Below are positions 6,989 to 14,980 of a DNA stretch of 33,037 nucleotides, in pieces. The notes below the pieces were generated by a model. That model did no database searches. It had not been told where the DNA came from and saw nothing but the letters and a program-made list of their open reading frames with translations. This stretch comes from an uncultured bacterium (GTDB lineage: Bacteria > Acidobacteriota > Thermoanaerobaculia > Multivoradales > JAHEKO01), in the NCBI GenBank assembly GCA_905479655.1, contig CAJQNK010000275.1:1-33037 (forward strand), read 5' to 3'. Both the position numbers and the translations under genes were made by a program. Numbering within the stretch: the stretch's first letter is position 1; every line of letters begins with the position of its first letter.

Positions 6989-8044
6989 ATGCCCGCTGCC
7001 CGTCGCCCCGAACCCGCGCCGACGATCCCGCGCCTCCTGGAGCTGGTGGATGCGCTCGAGGGCCGCCCGGTCGTCCTCCTGGCGGACCTGGTGGCCGACC
7101 ACTTCATCACCGGCACTCCCCAGCGGATCAGCCGCGAGGCGCCGGTCCTGATCCTGCGCTACGAGGGCGAGAAGTGGACGCCTGGAGGTGGCGCCAACGC
7201 CATCGCCAACGTCGCGTCGCTGGGCGGGGAGCCCCTGCCCCTCGGAGTCGTCGGAGAGGACGAGGCGGGGGAGAGGCTCCTCGCGGCGCTCGGCGGGGCC
7301 GGGGTGACGACGCGTGGCATCCTGCGCCGCCCCGGATACAGCACGCCGACCAAGACGCGGATCCTGGGCGGCGGCCCGCACTCGATCAAGCAGCAGATCG
7401 TGCGCTACGACATCGAGGATCGGGTCGAGCTCGGTCCGGACGATCGGGAGCACCTCGAGGGGGTCCTGGAGACCTGGTCGGGGAAGGCGCGGGCCGCGAT
7501 CCTGAGCGACTACGGCTACGGCGCGGTCGAGCCCGCCCTCCTTCCCGCCGTCCGGCGGGCGCTCGCCCCGGGCGGAGTGGTCCTGTGCGACAGCCGCTAC
7601 CGCCTGGACGCCTTCGCCGGCCTGGACGGGGCGACACCCAACGAGGAGGAGGCGGAGATGTTGCTCCGGTCCTCTCTCGGGGAGACGGCGGAGCAGGTCG
7701 ACCGGGGTGGACGCCGGTTGCGCGACGGCCTGGGGGCGCGCTTCCTGCTGATCACCCGCGGCAGCCGCGGGATGGCCCTCTTCTCCGAGGGGCCGACCGT
7801 GGAGATCCCCGTGCACGGCACGGACCAGGTCGCGGACGTGACCGGCGCCGGCGACACCGTCATCGGCACCTTCGCCCTGGCCCTGGCGGCCGGCGCCAAC
7901 CCTCTCGAGGCCGCGCTCCTGGCCGACTACGCCGGCGGCGTGGTGGTCATGAAGATGGGAACGGCGCAGATCACGCGGGACGAGCTGCGGAGTGCCATCG
8001 AAGCCGATCCCGGCCTCCTGGAGGAGCTCCGTTGGGCGAGGTAG
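6989..8044 (+). CDS. rfaE1: D-glycero-beta-D-manno-heptose-7-phosphate kinase-type PfkB sugar kinase (RfaE1/HldE domain I)
   Basis: A 351-residue PfkB-family kinase like the N-terminal half of HldE, which phosphorylates heptose-7-phosphate at O-1 on the way to ADP-heptose for LPS core. Visible: the substrate motif GGGANAIANVASLGG (66-80), TPNEEEAE around 215, and the catalytic motif DVTGAGDT (283-290) with base Asp289. TGTPQRISREAPVLILRYE (41-59) matches the RfaE-specific stretch. ATG 6989 is the first start after the divergent spacer; the frame extends upstream only through midA antisense. Its stop overlaps the next gene, which supplies the nucleotidyltransferase step. Confidence 0.9.
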   Translation: MPAARRPEPAPTIPRLLELVDALEGRPVVLLADLVADHFITGTPQRISREAPVLILRYEGEKWTPGGGANAIANVASLGGEPLPLGVVGEDEAGERLLAALGGAGVTTRGILRRPGYSTPTKTRILGGGPHSIKQQIVRYDIEDRVELGPDDREHLEGVLETWSGKARAAILSDYGYGAVEPALLPAVRRALAPGGVVLCDSRYRLDAFAGLDGATPNEEEAEMLLRSSLGETAEQVDRGGRRLRDGLGARFLLITRGSRGMALFSEGPTVEIPVHGTDQVADVTGAGDTVIGTFALALAAGANPLEAALLADYAGGVVVMKMGTAQITRDELRSAIEADPGLLEELRWAR

Positions 8045-8535
8045 TGGATCGCGAGGGCCTGCTGCGAGCGGTCGCGGTCGAGCGCCGGGCCGGACGGACC
8101 GTCGCCCTGGCGAACGGCCACTTCGACCTCGTCCACGTGGGGCATCTGCGCTATCTCGCCGCCGCCCGCGCGGAGGCCGACCTCCTGGTCGTCGCGCTCA
8201 ACGACGACGACTCGGTGAGGCGTCTCAAGGGACCCGGCCGCCCGATCGTGCCGGCTGCCGAACGTGCCGAGCTGCTGGCGGCCCTGGAGCCCGTCGACTT
8301 CGTGGTCGTCTTCGCGGGCGACACTCCCGCGCCCCTGATCTCGGAGCTGCGTCCGGACGTCCATTGCAAGGGGCCCGACTACGGCTCTCCGCAAGCTGTC
8401 CCCGAGTACGAGACGGTGCGAGCCTACGGCGGGCGAACCGCGCTGGTCGGAGATCCGAAGGACCACTCGACGACCGACATCCTGGCCCGTGTGCGCGCCT
8501 TGCCGAGGGAAGACGACCCGCCGGCCGAGCGATGA
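8032..8535 (+). CDS. rfaE2: D-glycero-beta-D-manno-heptose-1-phosphate adenylyltransferase (RfaE2/HldE domain II)
   Basis: A 167-residue cytidylyltransferase-like nucleotidyltransferase that activates heptose-1-phosphate with ATP. GHFDLVHVGHLRYLAAAR (29-46) contains the HxGH active-site motif (35-38). DDDSVRRLKGPGRPIVPAAERAELLAAL and the C-terminal DHSTTDIL, a counterpart of the substrate-binding end, are also present. The start is taken as TTG 8032, because GGAGGAG (8020-8026) stands 5 bases upstream; this overlaps rfaE1 by 13 bases. GTG 8044 is an alternative that overlaps the rfaE1 stop by one base. The two steps joined in E. coli HldE are separate genes here. Confidence 0.9.
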   Translation: MGEVVDREGLLRAVAVERRAGRTVALANGHFDLVHVGHLRYLAAARAEADLLVVALNDDDSVRRLKGPGRPIVPAAERAELLAALEPVDFVVVFAGDTPAPLISELRPDVHCKGPDYGSPQAVPEYETVRAYGGRTALVGDPKDHSTTDILARVRALPREDDPPAER

Positions 8536-9527
8536 GGATCCTCCTCGTCCGCACCTCGGCGCTCGGCGACGTGGTCCAGTGTCTCCCGGTCCTCGCCGCC
8601 CTCCGCCACCATCTCCCGGAGGCGGAGATCGGCTGGGTGGTCGAGGAGGCGATGAGGCCCGTTGTCCAGGGACACCCCGACCTGGCCGAGGTCTTCCCCG
8701 TGCGGCTGCGAACCTGGCGCCGCAACCCCCTGGGCTCCGAGCACCGCCGGGAGATCCGCGAGGTGTGGAGCCGGCTGCGCGGGTTCTCCGCCGACCTGGC
8801 CCTGGACCTGATGGGCAACCACAAGGGGGCGCTCCTCGCTCGACTCTCCGGCGCGAAGCGCGTCGTGGGCCTGGCGCGGGCGCACCGTCGCGAACCATTG
8901 AGCGCGCTCTGGATCCATCAGGGAGTCGAGCCGCGAGGGCTCCACGCGGTCGAGCGGGCGCTCTCGGTCCTGAGCGCGCTGGGACTACCCGAAGAGCCGC
9001 CCCGGTTCGAGGGAGACAAGCTGTTTCCGGACGCATGGCCGCGGAAGCGGCAGCCCCACGTCGTGCTCCACCCCGGGGCCGCCTGGGCCAACAAGTGCTA
9101 CCCGGCCGAGAAATGGGCCGTGGTCGCCCGCGACCTGCGCCGCGACCCCGGTCTGCCCACCCGGGTCGTGTGGGGGCCGGGCGAGGAGGCGCTGGCCCGA
9201 AGCGTCGTGGCGGCCAGCGAGGGCGCCGCGACCCTGGAGGAAGCAACCGGACTCGGGGGCCTGGCCCGGGCGCTGCGCGGCGCGGACCTGGTGCTCGCCG
9301 GGGATACCGGTCCTCTGCACCTGGCCCGCGCCCTCGGGAGCCGGGTGCTGGCCGTGCACGGCCCCACCGATCCGGCCACTCACGGACCCTGGAGCCAGCC
9401 CGGCGATGCCGTCTTCCGAAGACTGCCCTGCAGCTTCTGTCACCGCCGGATGGACGAACCCAAGGCCTGCCTGACGACTCTGTCGCCCCACACCGTGGCC
9501 GAGGAAGCTCGGCGGCTCCTCTGCTAA
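8532..9527 (+). CDS. Glycosyltransferase family 9, lipopolysaccharide heptosyltransferase-like
   Basis: A 331-residue GT-B enzyme of the heptosyltransferase (WaaC/WaaF) family, expected to move heptose from ADP-heptose to the LPS inner core on the cytoplasmic face. The N-terminus MRILLVRTSALGDVVQCLPVLAAL carries the family's acceptor-side SALGD motif (9-13). The C-terminal half has HPGAAWANKCYPAEKWAVVAR and LVLAGDTGPLHLARALGSRVLAVHGPTDP, the ADP-heptose-binding region. The ATG overlaps the rfaE2 stop as ATGA, tying donor synthesis to transfer. A CSFCH...CL cysteine group lies near the end. Whether it is heptosyltransferase I or II cannot be told by eye. Confidence 0.9.
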   Translation: MRILLVRTSALGDVVQCLPVLAALRHHLPEAEIGWVVEEAMRPVVQGHPDLAEVFPVRLRTWRRNPLGSEHRREIREVWSRLRGFSADLALDLMGNHKGALLARLSGAKRVVGLARAHRREPLSALWIHQGVEPRGLHAVERALSVLSALGLPEEPPRFEGDKLFPDAWPRKRQPHVVLHPGAAWANKCYPAEKWAVVARDLRRDPGLPTRVVWGPGEEALARSVVAASEGAATLEEATGLGGLARALRGADLVLAGDTGPLHLARALGSRVLAVHGPTDPATHGPWSQPGDAVFRRLPCSFCHRRMDEPKACLTTLSPHTVAEEARRLLC

Positions 9528-9605
9528 AGTGCACCGGGACGGCCAGCGGCCCCTCGCCCGGAGCGGGCCGCCGATCCGCCATCCCGGCACCCTCGGACCT
9601 CGACC
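9528..9605. other. Spacer with hairpin between the LPS operon and pilB
   Basis: GCGGCCC (9546-9552) and GGGCCGC (9565-9571) form a 7-bp stem with a 12-base loop, flanked by weaker outer pairing (GTGCACCGGGA near 9531 with TCCCGGCAC near 9592). There is no T tract. It could end the LPS transcript or be a leader structure of pilB; the sequence does not decide. Confidence 0.3.
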
Positions 9606-11321
9606 ATGACCAAGCGACTCGGAGAGCTGCTGATCCAGGCCGGGAAGATCACCCGGGAACAACTCCAGGAGGGGCTCGCCGCCCAGAAGGAGAGCGGGGC
9701 CCGTCTCGGAATGACCCTGGTCCAGCTCGGATTCGTCCAGGACGAGGAGCTCGTCGAGTTCCTCTCCCAGCAGTACGGCGTCCCCTCGATCAACATCGCC
9801 GAGATCGACATCGACGAGGCCATCCTGCGGATCATCCCGCCGGACGTCGCCCGGAAGTACACCGTCCTCCCCATCTCGAAGGCCGGGGCCAAGGTGACCG
9901 TCGCCATGGCGGATCCGACCAACGTGTTCGCCATGGACGACATCAAGTTCATCACCGGCTACAACGTGGAGCCGGTGGTGGCCTCGGACATGGCGTTGCG
10001 CAGCGCGATCGACCGCCACTACGGCTCGACCCACTCCATCGAGCTCAAGCAGGTGATGGAGGACCTGACCGAGACCGAGGCCGCGGACCTCGAGGTCCTC
10101 GACGAGGACGAGGACCTCGATCTCGCGCAACTCGAGGAGCAGTCCGAGGAAGCGCCGGTCGTCCGGCTGGTGAACATCATCCTCACCGACGCCATCAAGC
10201 GCGGCGCCTCCGACATCCACATCGAGCCCTACGAGAGGGAGTACCGGGTTCGCTATCGCATCGACGGCGTGCTCTACGAGATGATGCGGCCCCCGGTCAA
10301 GCTCAAGGAGGCGATCACCAGCCGCATCAAGATCATGGCGCGGCTGGACATCGCGGAGAAGCGCCTCCCCCAGGACGGCCGGATCAAGATCAAGACCCGG
10401 GTCGCCAACAAGGTGAAGGACCTCGACTTCCGGGTTTCCGTCCTGCCGACGATCTTCGGCGAGAAGATCGTCATGAGGCTGCTGGACAAGGACAACCTGA
10501 TGCTCGACATGGCGAAGCTCGGGTTCGAGGAGGACTCGCTCCGTCGTTTCGAACAGGCGATCTTCCGTCCCTACGGGATGGTGCTCGTCACCGGCCCCAC
10601 GGGCTCGGGAAAGACCAACACCCTCTACTCCGCTCTCGGCCGGATCAACACTCCGGAAGTCAACATCATGACGGCCGAGGACCCGGTCGAGTTCAACATC
10701 CAGGGCATCAACCAGGTTCAGATGAAGGAGTCCATCGGCCTCAACTTCGCGGCCGCGCTGCGCTCCTTCCTGCGCCAGGACCCGAACATCGTGCTGGTCG
10801 GCGAGGTGCGGGACTTCGAAACCGCCGAGGTGGCCATCAAGGCCGCCATGACGGGCCACCTCGTGCTCTCGACCCTGCACACGAACGACGCCCCGTCCTC
10901 CATCAACCGCCTGATGAACATGGGTATCGAGCCGTTCCTGGTGGCGACCTCGGTCCACCTGGTCGTCGCCCAACGGCTCATCCGACGGATCTGCACCTAT
11001 TGCAAGGAGCCGCTCCAGGTCCCGGAGACCGCACTGACCAACATCGGCTTCAGCACCGAGGAGGCCCGCAACCTCAACCTGTTCCGCGGCCAAGGTTGCG
11101 AGCGCTGCAGCAACACGGGCTACAAGGGGCGGTTGGGCCTGTTCGAGGTGATGGAGATCGACGACGAGGTTCGCGAGCTGATCCTCTCCGGCGCCAGCGC
11201 CTACGAGCTGCGTCAGAAGGCCGTCCAGAACGGCATGCTCAGTCTGCGCGAGAGCGGGCTGCAGAAGATCCGCGACGGCGTATCGACACTGGAGGAGGTT
11301 GTCCGGGAGACGGTCTCCTAG
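9606..11321 (+). CDS. pilB: Type IV pilus assembly / type II secretion ATPase (PilB/GspE family)
   Basis: A 571-residue hexameric ATPase that powers pilin polymerisation or type II secretion at the inner membrane. It has an N-terminal MshEN-type domain (LGELLIQAGKITREQLQEGLAAQK, about 5-150). The Walker A motif GPTGSGKTNT lies near residue 330, an Asp box (TAEDPVEFNIQGINQV) near 357, Walker B LVGEVRDFETAEVA near 398, and a His box (GHLVLSTLHTNDAPSSINRL) near 418. A zinc-binding tetracysteine follows: CTYC near 462, then CERCSNTGYKGRLGLFEV. The tetracysteine and layout favour PilB, though GspE cannot be excluded. No pilC, pilT or pilM neighbour is present. The TAG stop lies inside the left arm of the following inverted-repeat element. 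Confidence 0.93.
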   Translation: MTKRLGELLIQAGKITREQLQEGLAAQKESGARLGMTLVQLGFVQDEELVEFLSQQYGVPSINIAEIDIDEAILRIIPPDVARKYTVLPISKAGAKVTVAMADPTNVFAMDDIKFITGYNVEPVVASDMALRSAIDRHYGSTHSIELKQVMEDLTETEAADLEVLDEDEDLDLAQLEEQSEEAPVVRLVNIILTDAIKRGASDIHIEPYEREYRVRYRIDGVLYEMMRPPVKLKEAITSRIKIMARLDIAEKRLPQDGRIKIKTRVANKVKDLDFRVSVLPTIFGEKIVMRLLDKDNLMLDMAKLGFEEDSLRRFEQAIFRPYGMVLVTGPTGSGKTNTLYSALGRINTPEVNIMTAEDPVEFNIQGINQVQMKESIGLNFAAALRSFLRQDPNIVLVGEVRDFETAEVAIKAAMTGHLVLSTLHTNDAPSSINRLMNMGIEPFLVATSVHLVVAQRLIRRICTYCKEPLQVPETALTNIGFSTEEARNLNLFRGQGCERCSNTGYKGRLGLFEVMEIDDEVRELILSGASAYELRQKAVQNGMLSLRESGLQKIRDGVSTLEEVVRETVS

Positions 11322-11483
11322 CAGCCCGTGGTGAAAGGCGAGACACGCTACGAGCGGCCCTCTTCTCCGGACTCTTCGTTGGGAATCCTCCCCGATTCAC
11401 CGAATCGAGTGCGGATTCCCGCCTGGATTCCGAAGGAGATTGCGCGCTCTCGCTCGCGCCCGGCTTCCACCACGGGCTGCTAG
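11318..11483. mobile_element. MITE-like long palindrome with 19-bp terminal inverted repeats (type 2)
   Basis: The left end TAGCAGCCCGTGGTGAAAG (11319-11337) matches the reverse complement of 11464-11482 at 18 of 19 positions. Inside, CTTCG/CGAAG, GGGAATCC (11381-11388)/GGATTCCC (11413-11420) and GATTC/GAATC nest so that the whole unit can fold into one long hairpin. CTAG stands at both ends (11318-11321 and 11480-11483), as a target duplication would. It contains no gene. The pilB stop codon is part of the left end. Lying between convergent genes, it could also act as a two-way terminator. Confidence 0.7.
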
Positions 11484-11540
11484 CCTGCCCTTCTCGCCAA
11501 CTGCCTCTCGCTACGACACCCGGTGAGAAGGGCAGGCTTG
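11480..11540. mobile_element. Short MITE-like element (type 1, internally deleted copy A)
   Basis: TAGCCTGCCCTTCTC (11481-11495) pairs with GAGAAGGGCAGGCTT (11525-11539). The reverse complement of this unit matches the left end of the larger element at 14774-14972 over about 36 bases with three differences, so it looks like a deletion derivative of the same family. It abuts the type 2 element, sharing CTAG at 11480-11483; its other end is CTTG, one change from CTAG. The remaining bases to the next gene (11541-11580) show nothing else. Confidence 0.7.
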
Positions 11541-11580
11541 TGGACCGTAGTGCGCGGACAGCAAGGCGCCGAAACGTACG

Positions 11581-12144
11581 TCAGGCCCGGCTGTCCCACA
11601 GCGGCTCCGGAACCCCGCGGTGGTGGTTCTCGAAGCGAGCCAGGACGAACAGGGCGTCGGAGAGGCGGTTCAGGTAGATCCGCACCTGGGGGCCGATCGG
11701 CTCCTCGCGCTCCAGCGCGACCACCAGCCGCTCGGCGCGGCGGCAGACGGTACGAGCCACGTGAAGCTGAGCGGCGGCCGGCGAGCCGCCCGGCAGCACG
11801 AAGTTCTCCAACGGGCCCACGACCTCGGCAAAGCGGTCGATGGTCGCTTCCAGCGACTCGACGTGCCGCTCTTCCACCCGAGGCACCGGGAAGTCGGCCT
11901 TGTCCTCCTCGAGGAAACAGAGGTCCGAACCCAGGTGGAACAGGGTGTTCTGGATCTCCCCGAGCACGGCGCCCAGAGGCTTCGCGACGCCCGCGGCGAG
12001 CGCGACACCGAGGACCGAGTTGAGCTCGTCGATCGTGCCGTAGGCCTCGATGCGCAGGGAGTCCTTGTCCACCCTCTGGCCACCGCCCAGGCCCGTCGAG
12101 CCGTCGTCGCCGGTGCGGGTGTAGATGCGGGTCAGTCTGGGCAT
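11581..12144 (-). CDS. pduO: Cob(I)alamin adenosyltransferase, PduO type
   Basis: A 187-residue ATP:corrinoid adenosyltransferase that makes adenosylcobalamin for B12-dependent enzymes or salvage. The ATP-binding N-terminus [28 protein letters not shown] is classic, followed by [42 protein letters not shown] in the second half carries the conserved arginine helix, and [15 protein letters not shown] is the typical C-terminal motif. ATG 12144 is chosen because the frame upstream is only repeat DNA. No other cobalamin gene is near. Its upstream region has been invaded by a group II intron fragment and repeats (12256-12608), so its promoter must lie mostly within 12145-12255. Confidence 0.93.
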   Translation of the reverse strand: MPRLTRIYTRTGDDGSTGLGGGQRVDKDSLRIEAYGTIDELNSVLGVALAAGVAKPLGAVLGEIQNTLFHLGSDLCFLEEDKADFPVPRVEERHVESLEATIDRFAEVVGPLENFVLPGGSPAAAQLHVARTVCRRAERLVVALEREEPIGPQVRIYLNRLSDALFVLARFENHHRGVPEPLWDSRA

Positions 12145-12255
12145 GGCAAAGCTCCGCGGCCTGCGGCGTCGCGACGCCGATCGTCCGCACGAAGTCGGAG
12201 CACCTCGACGGCCGGATGATACCAATCCGCGGGCTGCCCGGCGGCCGACGTTCGA

Positions 12256-12323
12256 CGACGCCGTCGTACTGTCTGTACGTCGAGGAGACCGAGCGGAGCG
12301 TAACGCCGCAGATTCAGGTACAT
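12256..12323. repeat. Core repeat of the type 1 element, copy B (68 bp)
   Basis: This 68-base block is identical at 65 positions to 14865-14932 in the element between the small membrane protein gene and ppk2, and a more diverged inverted copy lies near 19521-19584. It contains the small palindrome CGTACTGTCTGTACG. On one side it joins the reverse-transcriptase fragment directly; on the other it leads to the 111-base upstream region of the adenosyltransferase gene (12145-12255), where nothing else is recognisable. Confidence 0.85.
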
Positions 12324-12590
12324 CCGCACCGCCGTCTGCACTGCGCGATCCCGGATCGTCGGGATGCCCAACGGCCGTGTGCCGCCGGCGGCCTTCGGGA
12401 TCGACACCCGTCGAACCGCCTGCGGTCGGTCCTAGACTCATCGCCAATCTCCCGGTCTCGCGACCCTCTACACCGAAGGACTTCAGCGGTTTCGTCACCT
12501 CCACCGCCGCTCCGATTGCTTCCGGCTGGAGCGACCAGTTGCCGGGTGGGATTCGCACCCACTGGGAAAATGCCGCCTTTGCACGGCAGA
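12324..12590 (-). mobile_element. Group II intron remnant with reverse-transcriptase motif fragment
   Basis: On the minus strand, bases 12407-12324 encode [20 protein letters not shown] followed by AVQTAVRM, the unmistakable early motif (IPKxxGxxRPLGIPTxxDRxxQ) of group II intron reverse transcriptases. The product then runs into the core repeat and never reaches the catalytic YADD region. The 180 bases before it resemble intron RNA rather than protein: a GTGGGTGCGAATCCCAC hairpin and a segment around 12470-12510 that reads like the stretch usually found just ahead of the intron protein. The GGTGCGAATCC core also recalls cobalamin riboswitches, but it lies about 400 bases from the adenosyltransferase start and no full riboswitch could be traced. 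Confidence 0.6.
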
Positions 12591-12591
12591 C

Positions 12592-12608
12592 TGAGAAGGG
12601 CAGGCTAG
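12592..12608. repeat. Terminal inverted repeat of the type 1 element, copy B end
   Basis: TGAGAAGGGCAGGCTAG equals the end of copies A and C (TIR consensus TAGCCTGCCCTTCTCA read on the other strand). It bounds the intron remnant on the right and includes CTAG. It ends 9 bases before the GTG start of the next gene, so it may supply part of that gene's ribosome binding site (AGGA at 12607-12610). Confidence 0.75.
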
Positions 12609-12617
12609 GATGCCCTC

Positions 12618-14408
12618 GTGCGCCGTGCCGCCCCCCGACTCCTAATGCGCGACGAGAGCGACGGCCGACCCGCCGGCTGGCTGGAGCTGTGCGACCCTCG
12701 GGAGGTGCTCTCGACCCGGGAGCCGCAGGAGGTGGCGGGTCTTCTCCGCCGGGCCGAGGAGGCGCTCGCCCGCGGCCTCTGGGTCGGCGGCTTCCTGGCG
12801 TACGAGGCCGCGCCCGGCCTCGACACGGCCCTGGAGACGGCTCCGCCCGGTCCCCTTCCGGTCCTCTGGCTGGGGCTGTTCGACGCTCCCACCCGCCGCG
12901 CCGCCCTGCCGCGCGGCGGGCGCTGCCACCTCGGGCCGTGGCGTCCCACCCTCGAGGCGGCCGAGCACGGTGCCGCGCTCGCCGCGATCCGACAGAGCAT
13001 CGCGGAGGGCGACACCTACCAGGTCAACTTCACTCTCCGCATGCTCAGTCGCTTCTCCGGGGAGCCTCTCGCCCTCTTCCTCCGACTCTGGCGGGCCCAG
13101 AGAGGCCCGTTGTCGGCCTACCTCGATCTGGGCCGGCACGTCCTGTGCTCGGCCTCGCCCGAGCTCCTGTTTTCCCGCGAGGGCGAGCGTCTCGTCTCCC
13201 GACCGATGAAGGGGACCGCGCCCCGCGGCCCCGACGAGGCCGAGGACCGGCGCCTCGCGGCGGAGCTCGCGTCGTCCGTGAAGGAGCGGGCCGAGAACCT
13301 CATGATCGTCGACATGGTGCGCAACGACCTGGGCAGGATCGCACGGCCCGGGACCGTCCGGGTGCCCGACCTCTACCGGGTGGAGCGCTACGACTCCGTG
13401 CACCAGATGGTCTCGACGGTCGAGGCCGCGACGGACGCCGGCTTCGCCGCCGTGATGCGGGCTCTGTTCCCCGCCGCCTCGATCACCGGAGCCCCCCGAT
13501 CGAGCACGATGCGCCACATCCGCCGCCTCGAGGAGGGCCCACGGGGCGCCTACTGCGGTGCGATCGGCTGGGCTGCTCCAGGGGATCGCGCCCGCTTCTC
13601 GGTGGCCATCCGCACCGTCTGGCTCGACCGTCGCTCGGGCCGCGCGGAGTACGGCACCGGCGGGGGCATCGTGTGGGACTCCGAGCCGACGAGGGAGTAC
13701 GAGGAGTGCCTGCTCAAGGCGCGGCTTCTGACGGCTCCCAGCCCCCGCTTCCGGCTTCTCGAGACCCTCTTGTGGCAGGGTCCCGAGCGCGGCTTCGCCC
13801 TCCTGGGCCGCCATCTCGACCGGCTCGCCGCCTCGGCGCGGTTCTTCGGCTTCCCCGACCCCGGCGAAGCAGCCCGCCGCCGCCTCTGGACCTGGGCGGA
13901 GGGTCGGACCTCCGGAGACCGCCGGGTCCGTCTGCTCTTCGACCGCCGGGGCCGAACGACGATCGAGGACGGGCCGATGGACTCCGGGGCGCCGGCGCGA
14001 GGTCGCCCCTGGCTCGCGGCGGTGGACGACCACCCCGTCGATCCGGGCGACCGGTTCCTGCGCCACAAGACGACCTGGCGTCGGGTCTACGACGTCGCCC
14101 GACGGCGCTGGCCCGGGCACGACGACGTCCTGCTGGTGAACCGCGACGGCGAGCTCACGGAGTCCACCGTGGCGAACCTCGTCGTCCTGCTCGAGGGCAC
14201 CCTGCTGACACCCAGGGCGGCAGCCGGGCTGCTTCCCGGCACGCTGCGGGCGGAGCTGCTGGAGGGTGGCAAGATCCTCGAGGCGCGGCTGGACGTGGAG
14301 GATCTCCGGCGATCGCAGGCCGCCTGGTTGATCAACTCGGTGCGCGGCTGGATCCAGACAGAGGTACCCGCCGCCGGCCTGCGACCGGCGCCCCCGCCGC
14401 CTCTGTAG
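12618..14408 (+). CDS. pabB: Aminodeoxychorismate synthase component I fused to aminodeoxychorismate lyase (PabB-PabC)
   Basis: A 596-residue bifunctional enzyme for p-aminobenzoate, the folate precursor. Residues 1-370 are a chorismate-using PabB domain: [11 protein letters not shown] near 132, [21 protein letters not shown] near 195 with the key lysine of the PIKGT-type motif, and [19 protein letters not shown]. Then come [17 protein letters not shown], and GAYCGAIGW with [24 protein letters not shown]. Residues 380-596 are a fold-type IV PLP domain (PabC) with [14 protein letters not shown] carrying the likely PLP lysine near 483 and [12 protein letters not shown] 12618 is the first usable start after the repeat end; ATG 12645 is possible. 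The glutamine amidotransferase PabA must be elsewhere. Confidence 0.92.
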   Translation: MRRAAPRLLMRDESDGRPAGWLELCDPREVLSTREPQEVAGLLRRAEEALARGLWVGGFLAYEAAPGLDTALETAPPGPLPVLWLGLFDAPTRRAALPRGGRCHLGPWRPTLEAAEHGAALAAIRQSIAEGDTYQVNFTLRMLSRFSGEPLALFLRLWRAQRGPLSAYLDLGRHVLCSASPELLFSREGERLVSRPMKGTAPRGPDEAEDRRLAAELASSVKERAENLMIVDMVRNDLGRIARPGTVRVPDLYRVERYDSVHQMVSTVEAATDAGFAAVMRALFPAASITGAPRSSTMRHIRRLEEGPRGAYCGAIGWAAPGDRARFSVAIRTVWLDRRSGRAEYGTGGGIVWDSEPTREYEECLLKARLLTAPSPRFRLLETLLWQGPERGFALLGRHLDRLAASARFFGFPDPGEAARRRLWTWAEGRTSGDRRVRLLFDRRGRTTIEDGPMDSGAPARGRPWLAAVDDHPVDPGDRFLRHKTTWRRVYDVARRRWPGHDDVLLVNRDGELTESTVANLVVLLEGTLLTPRAAAGLLPGTLRAELLEGGKILEARLDVEDLRRSQAAWLINSVRGWIQTEVPAAGLRPAPPPPL

Positions 14409-14501
14409 CGAAGCTCCGAACCCGCGTCCGGTGCGGAGGGCCGAACCGGGTGAAACCCGAGGCCTGAGCCTCCGTAGTCTCCCCCAGGAGGAGAACCCAC
14501 G

Positions 14502-14777
14502 ATGATCGAGCTCTTCACCCTCTTCGGACTGGTCGTGATCGGAGGCGCCGTGCTCCTCGGCCTGCTGGCGGTGGGATTCGTGCTGAAGCTGTTCTTCCGC
14601 CTGCTGCTGCTGCCCGTCGGGCTGCTGCTCTTCGTGGTGAAGCTCGCCGTCTTCGGAGTCCTGCTGGTCGTCGGGCTGGCCCTGGCGCCGGTGCTCTTCG
14701 TCGCCCTCCTGGTGATCGGCCTGCCGCTGCTGCTCCTCGCCGGAGCCTTCGGCCTGGGCATCTGGGCCCTCGCCTAG
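14502..14777 (+). CDS. Small hydrophobic membrane protein of unknown function (91 aa)
   Basis: I do not recognise this protein. It is almost wholly hydrophobic: three to four membrane segments (about 5-25, 28-45, 47-69, 72-90) made of Leu, Val, Ala, Gly and Phe, with lysines at about 29 and 48. A good ribosome binding site, AGGAGG, stands about 12 bases before ATG 14502, which supports a real gene. The TAG stop is also the first three bases of the following repeat element, so insertion may have changed the original C-terminus. The 93 bases between pabB and this gene hold only short hairpins (CGGGTGAAACCCG near 14449). Confidence 0.6.
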   Translation: MIELFTLFGLVVIGGAVLLGLLAVGFVLKLFFRLLLLPVGLLLFVVKLAVFGVLLVVGLALAPVLFVALLVIGLPLLLLAGAFGLGIWALA

Positions 14778-14972
14778 CCTGGCCTTCTCACCGGGTGTCG
14801 TTGCGAGAGGCCGTAGGTGCCTGGAGATGCAAGCGCCTGGAGATGCAAGGCTTGCGACCCCGGGCGACGCAGTCGTACTGTCTGTACGTCGAGGAGCCCG
14901 AGCGGAGCGCAACGCCGCAGATTCAGGTACATACGGTTTCGTAGTAGACAATTGGTGAGAAGGTCAGGCTAG
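14774..14972. mobile_element. MITE-like element, type 1, most complete copy C
   Basis: About 199 bases bounded by CTAG on both sides. The left end TAGCCTGGCCTTCTCACC (14775-14792) matches the reverse complement of the right end at 17 of 18 bases, and weaker matching extends to about 41 bases (TGTC, ACGA and CCGTA in common). Inside are a 15-base direct duplication (14819-14833 and 14835-14849) and the 68-base core (14865-14932) shared with copy B. There is no gene. It fills the whole gap between the convergent small membrane protein gene and ppk2. The ppk2 stop region (14981-14989) repeats TAGCCTGCC once more. Confidence 0.8.
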
Positions 14973-14980
14973 CCGGCAGG

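Noticed and set aside
11480..11540. Short type 1 copy as an ordinary intrinsic terminator between convergent pilB and pduO
   Set aside because: It does form a hairpin, but it matches the ends of a larger dispersed element and has no T tract, so an element remnant explains it better; termination may be a side effect.
12470..12600. Cobalamin riboswitch upstream of the adenosyltransferase gene, suggested by GGTGCGAATCC and GGCAACTGG on the minus strand
   Set aside because: The element is about 400 bases from the gene, other conserved boxes are missing, and the adjoining reverse-transcriptase motif fits a group II intron better.
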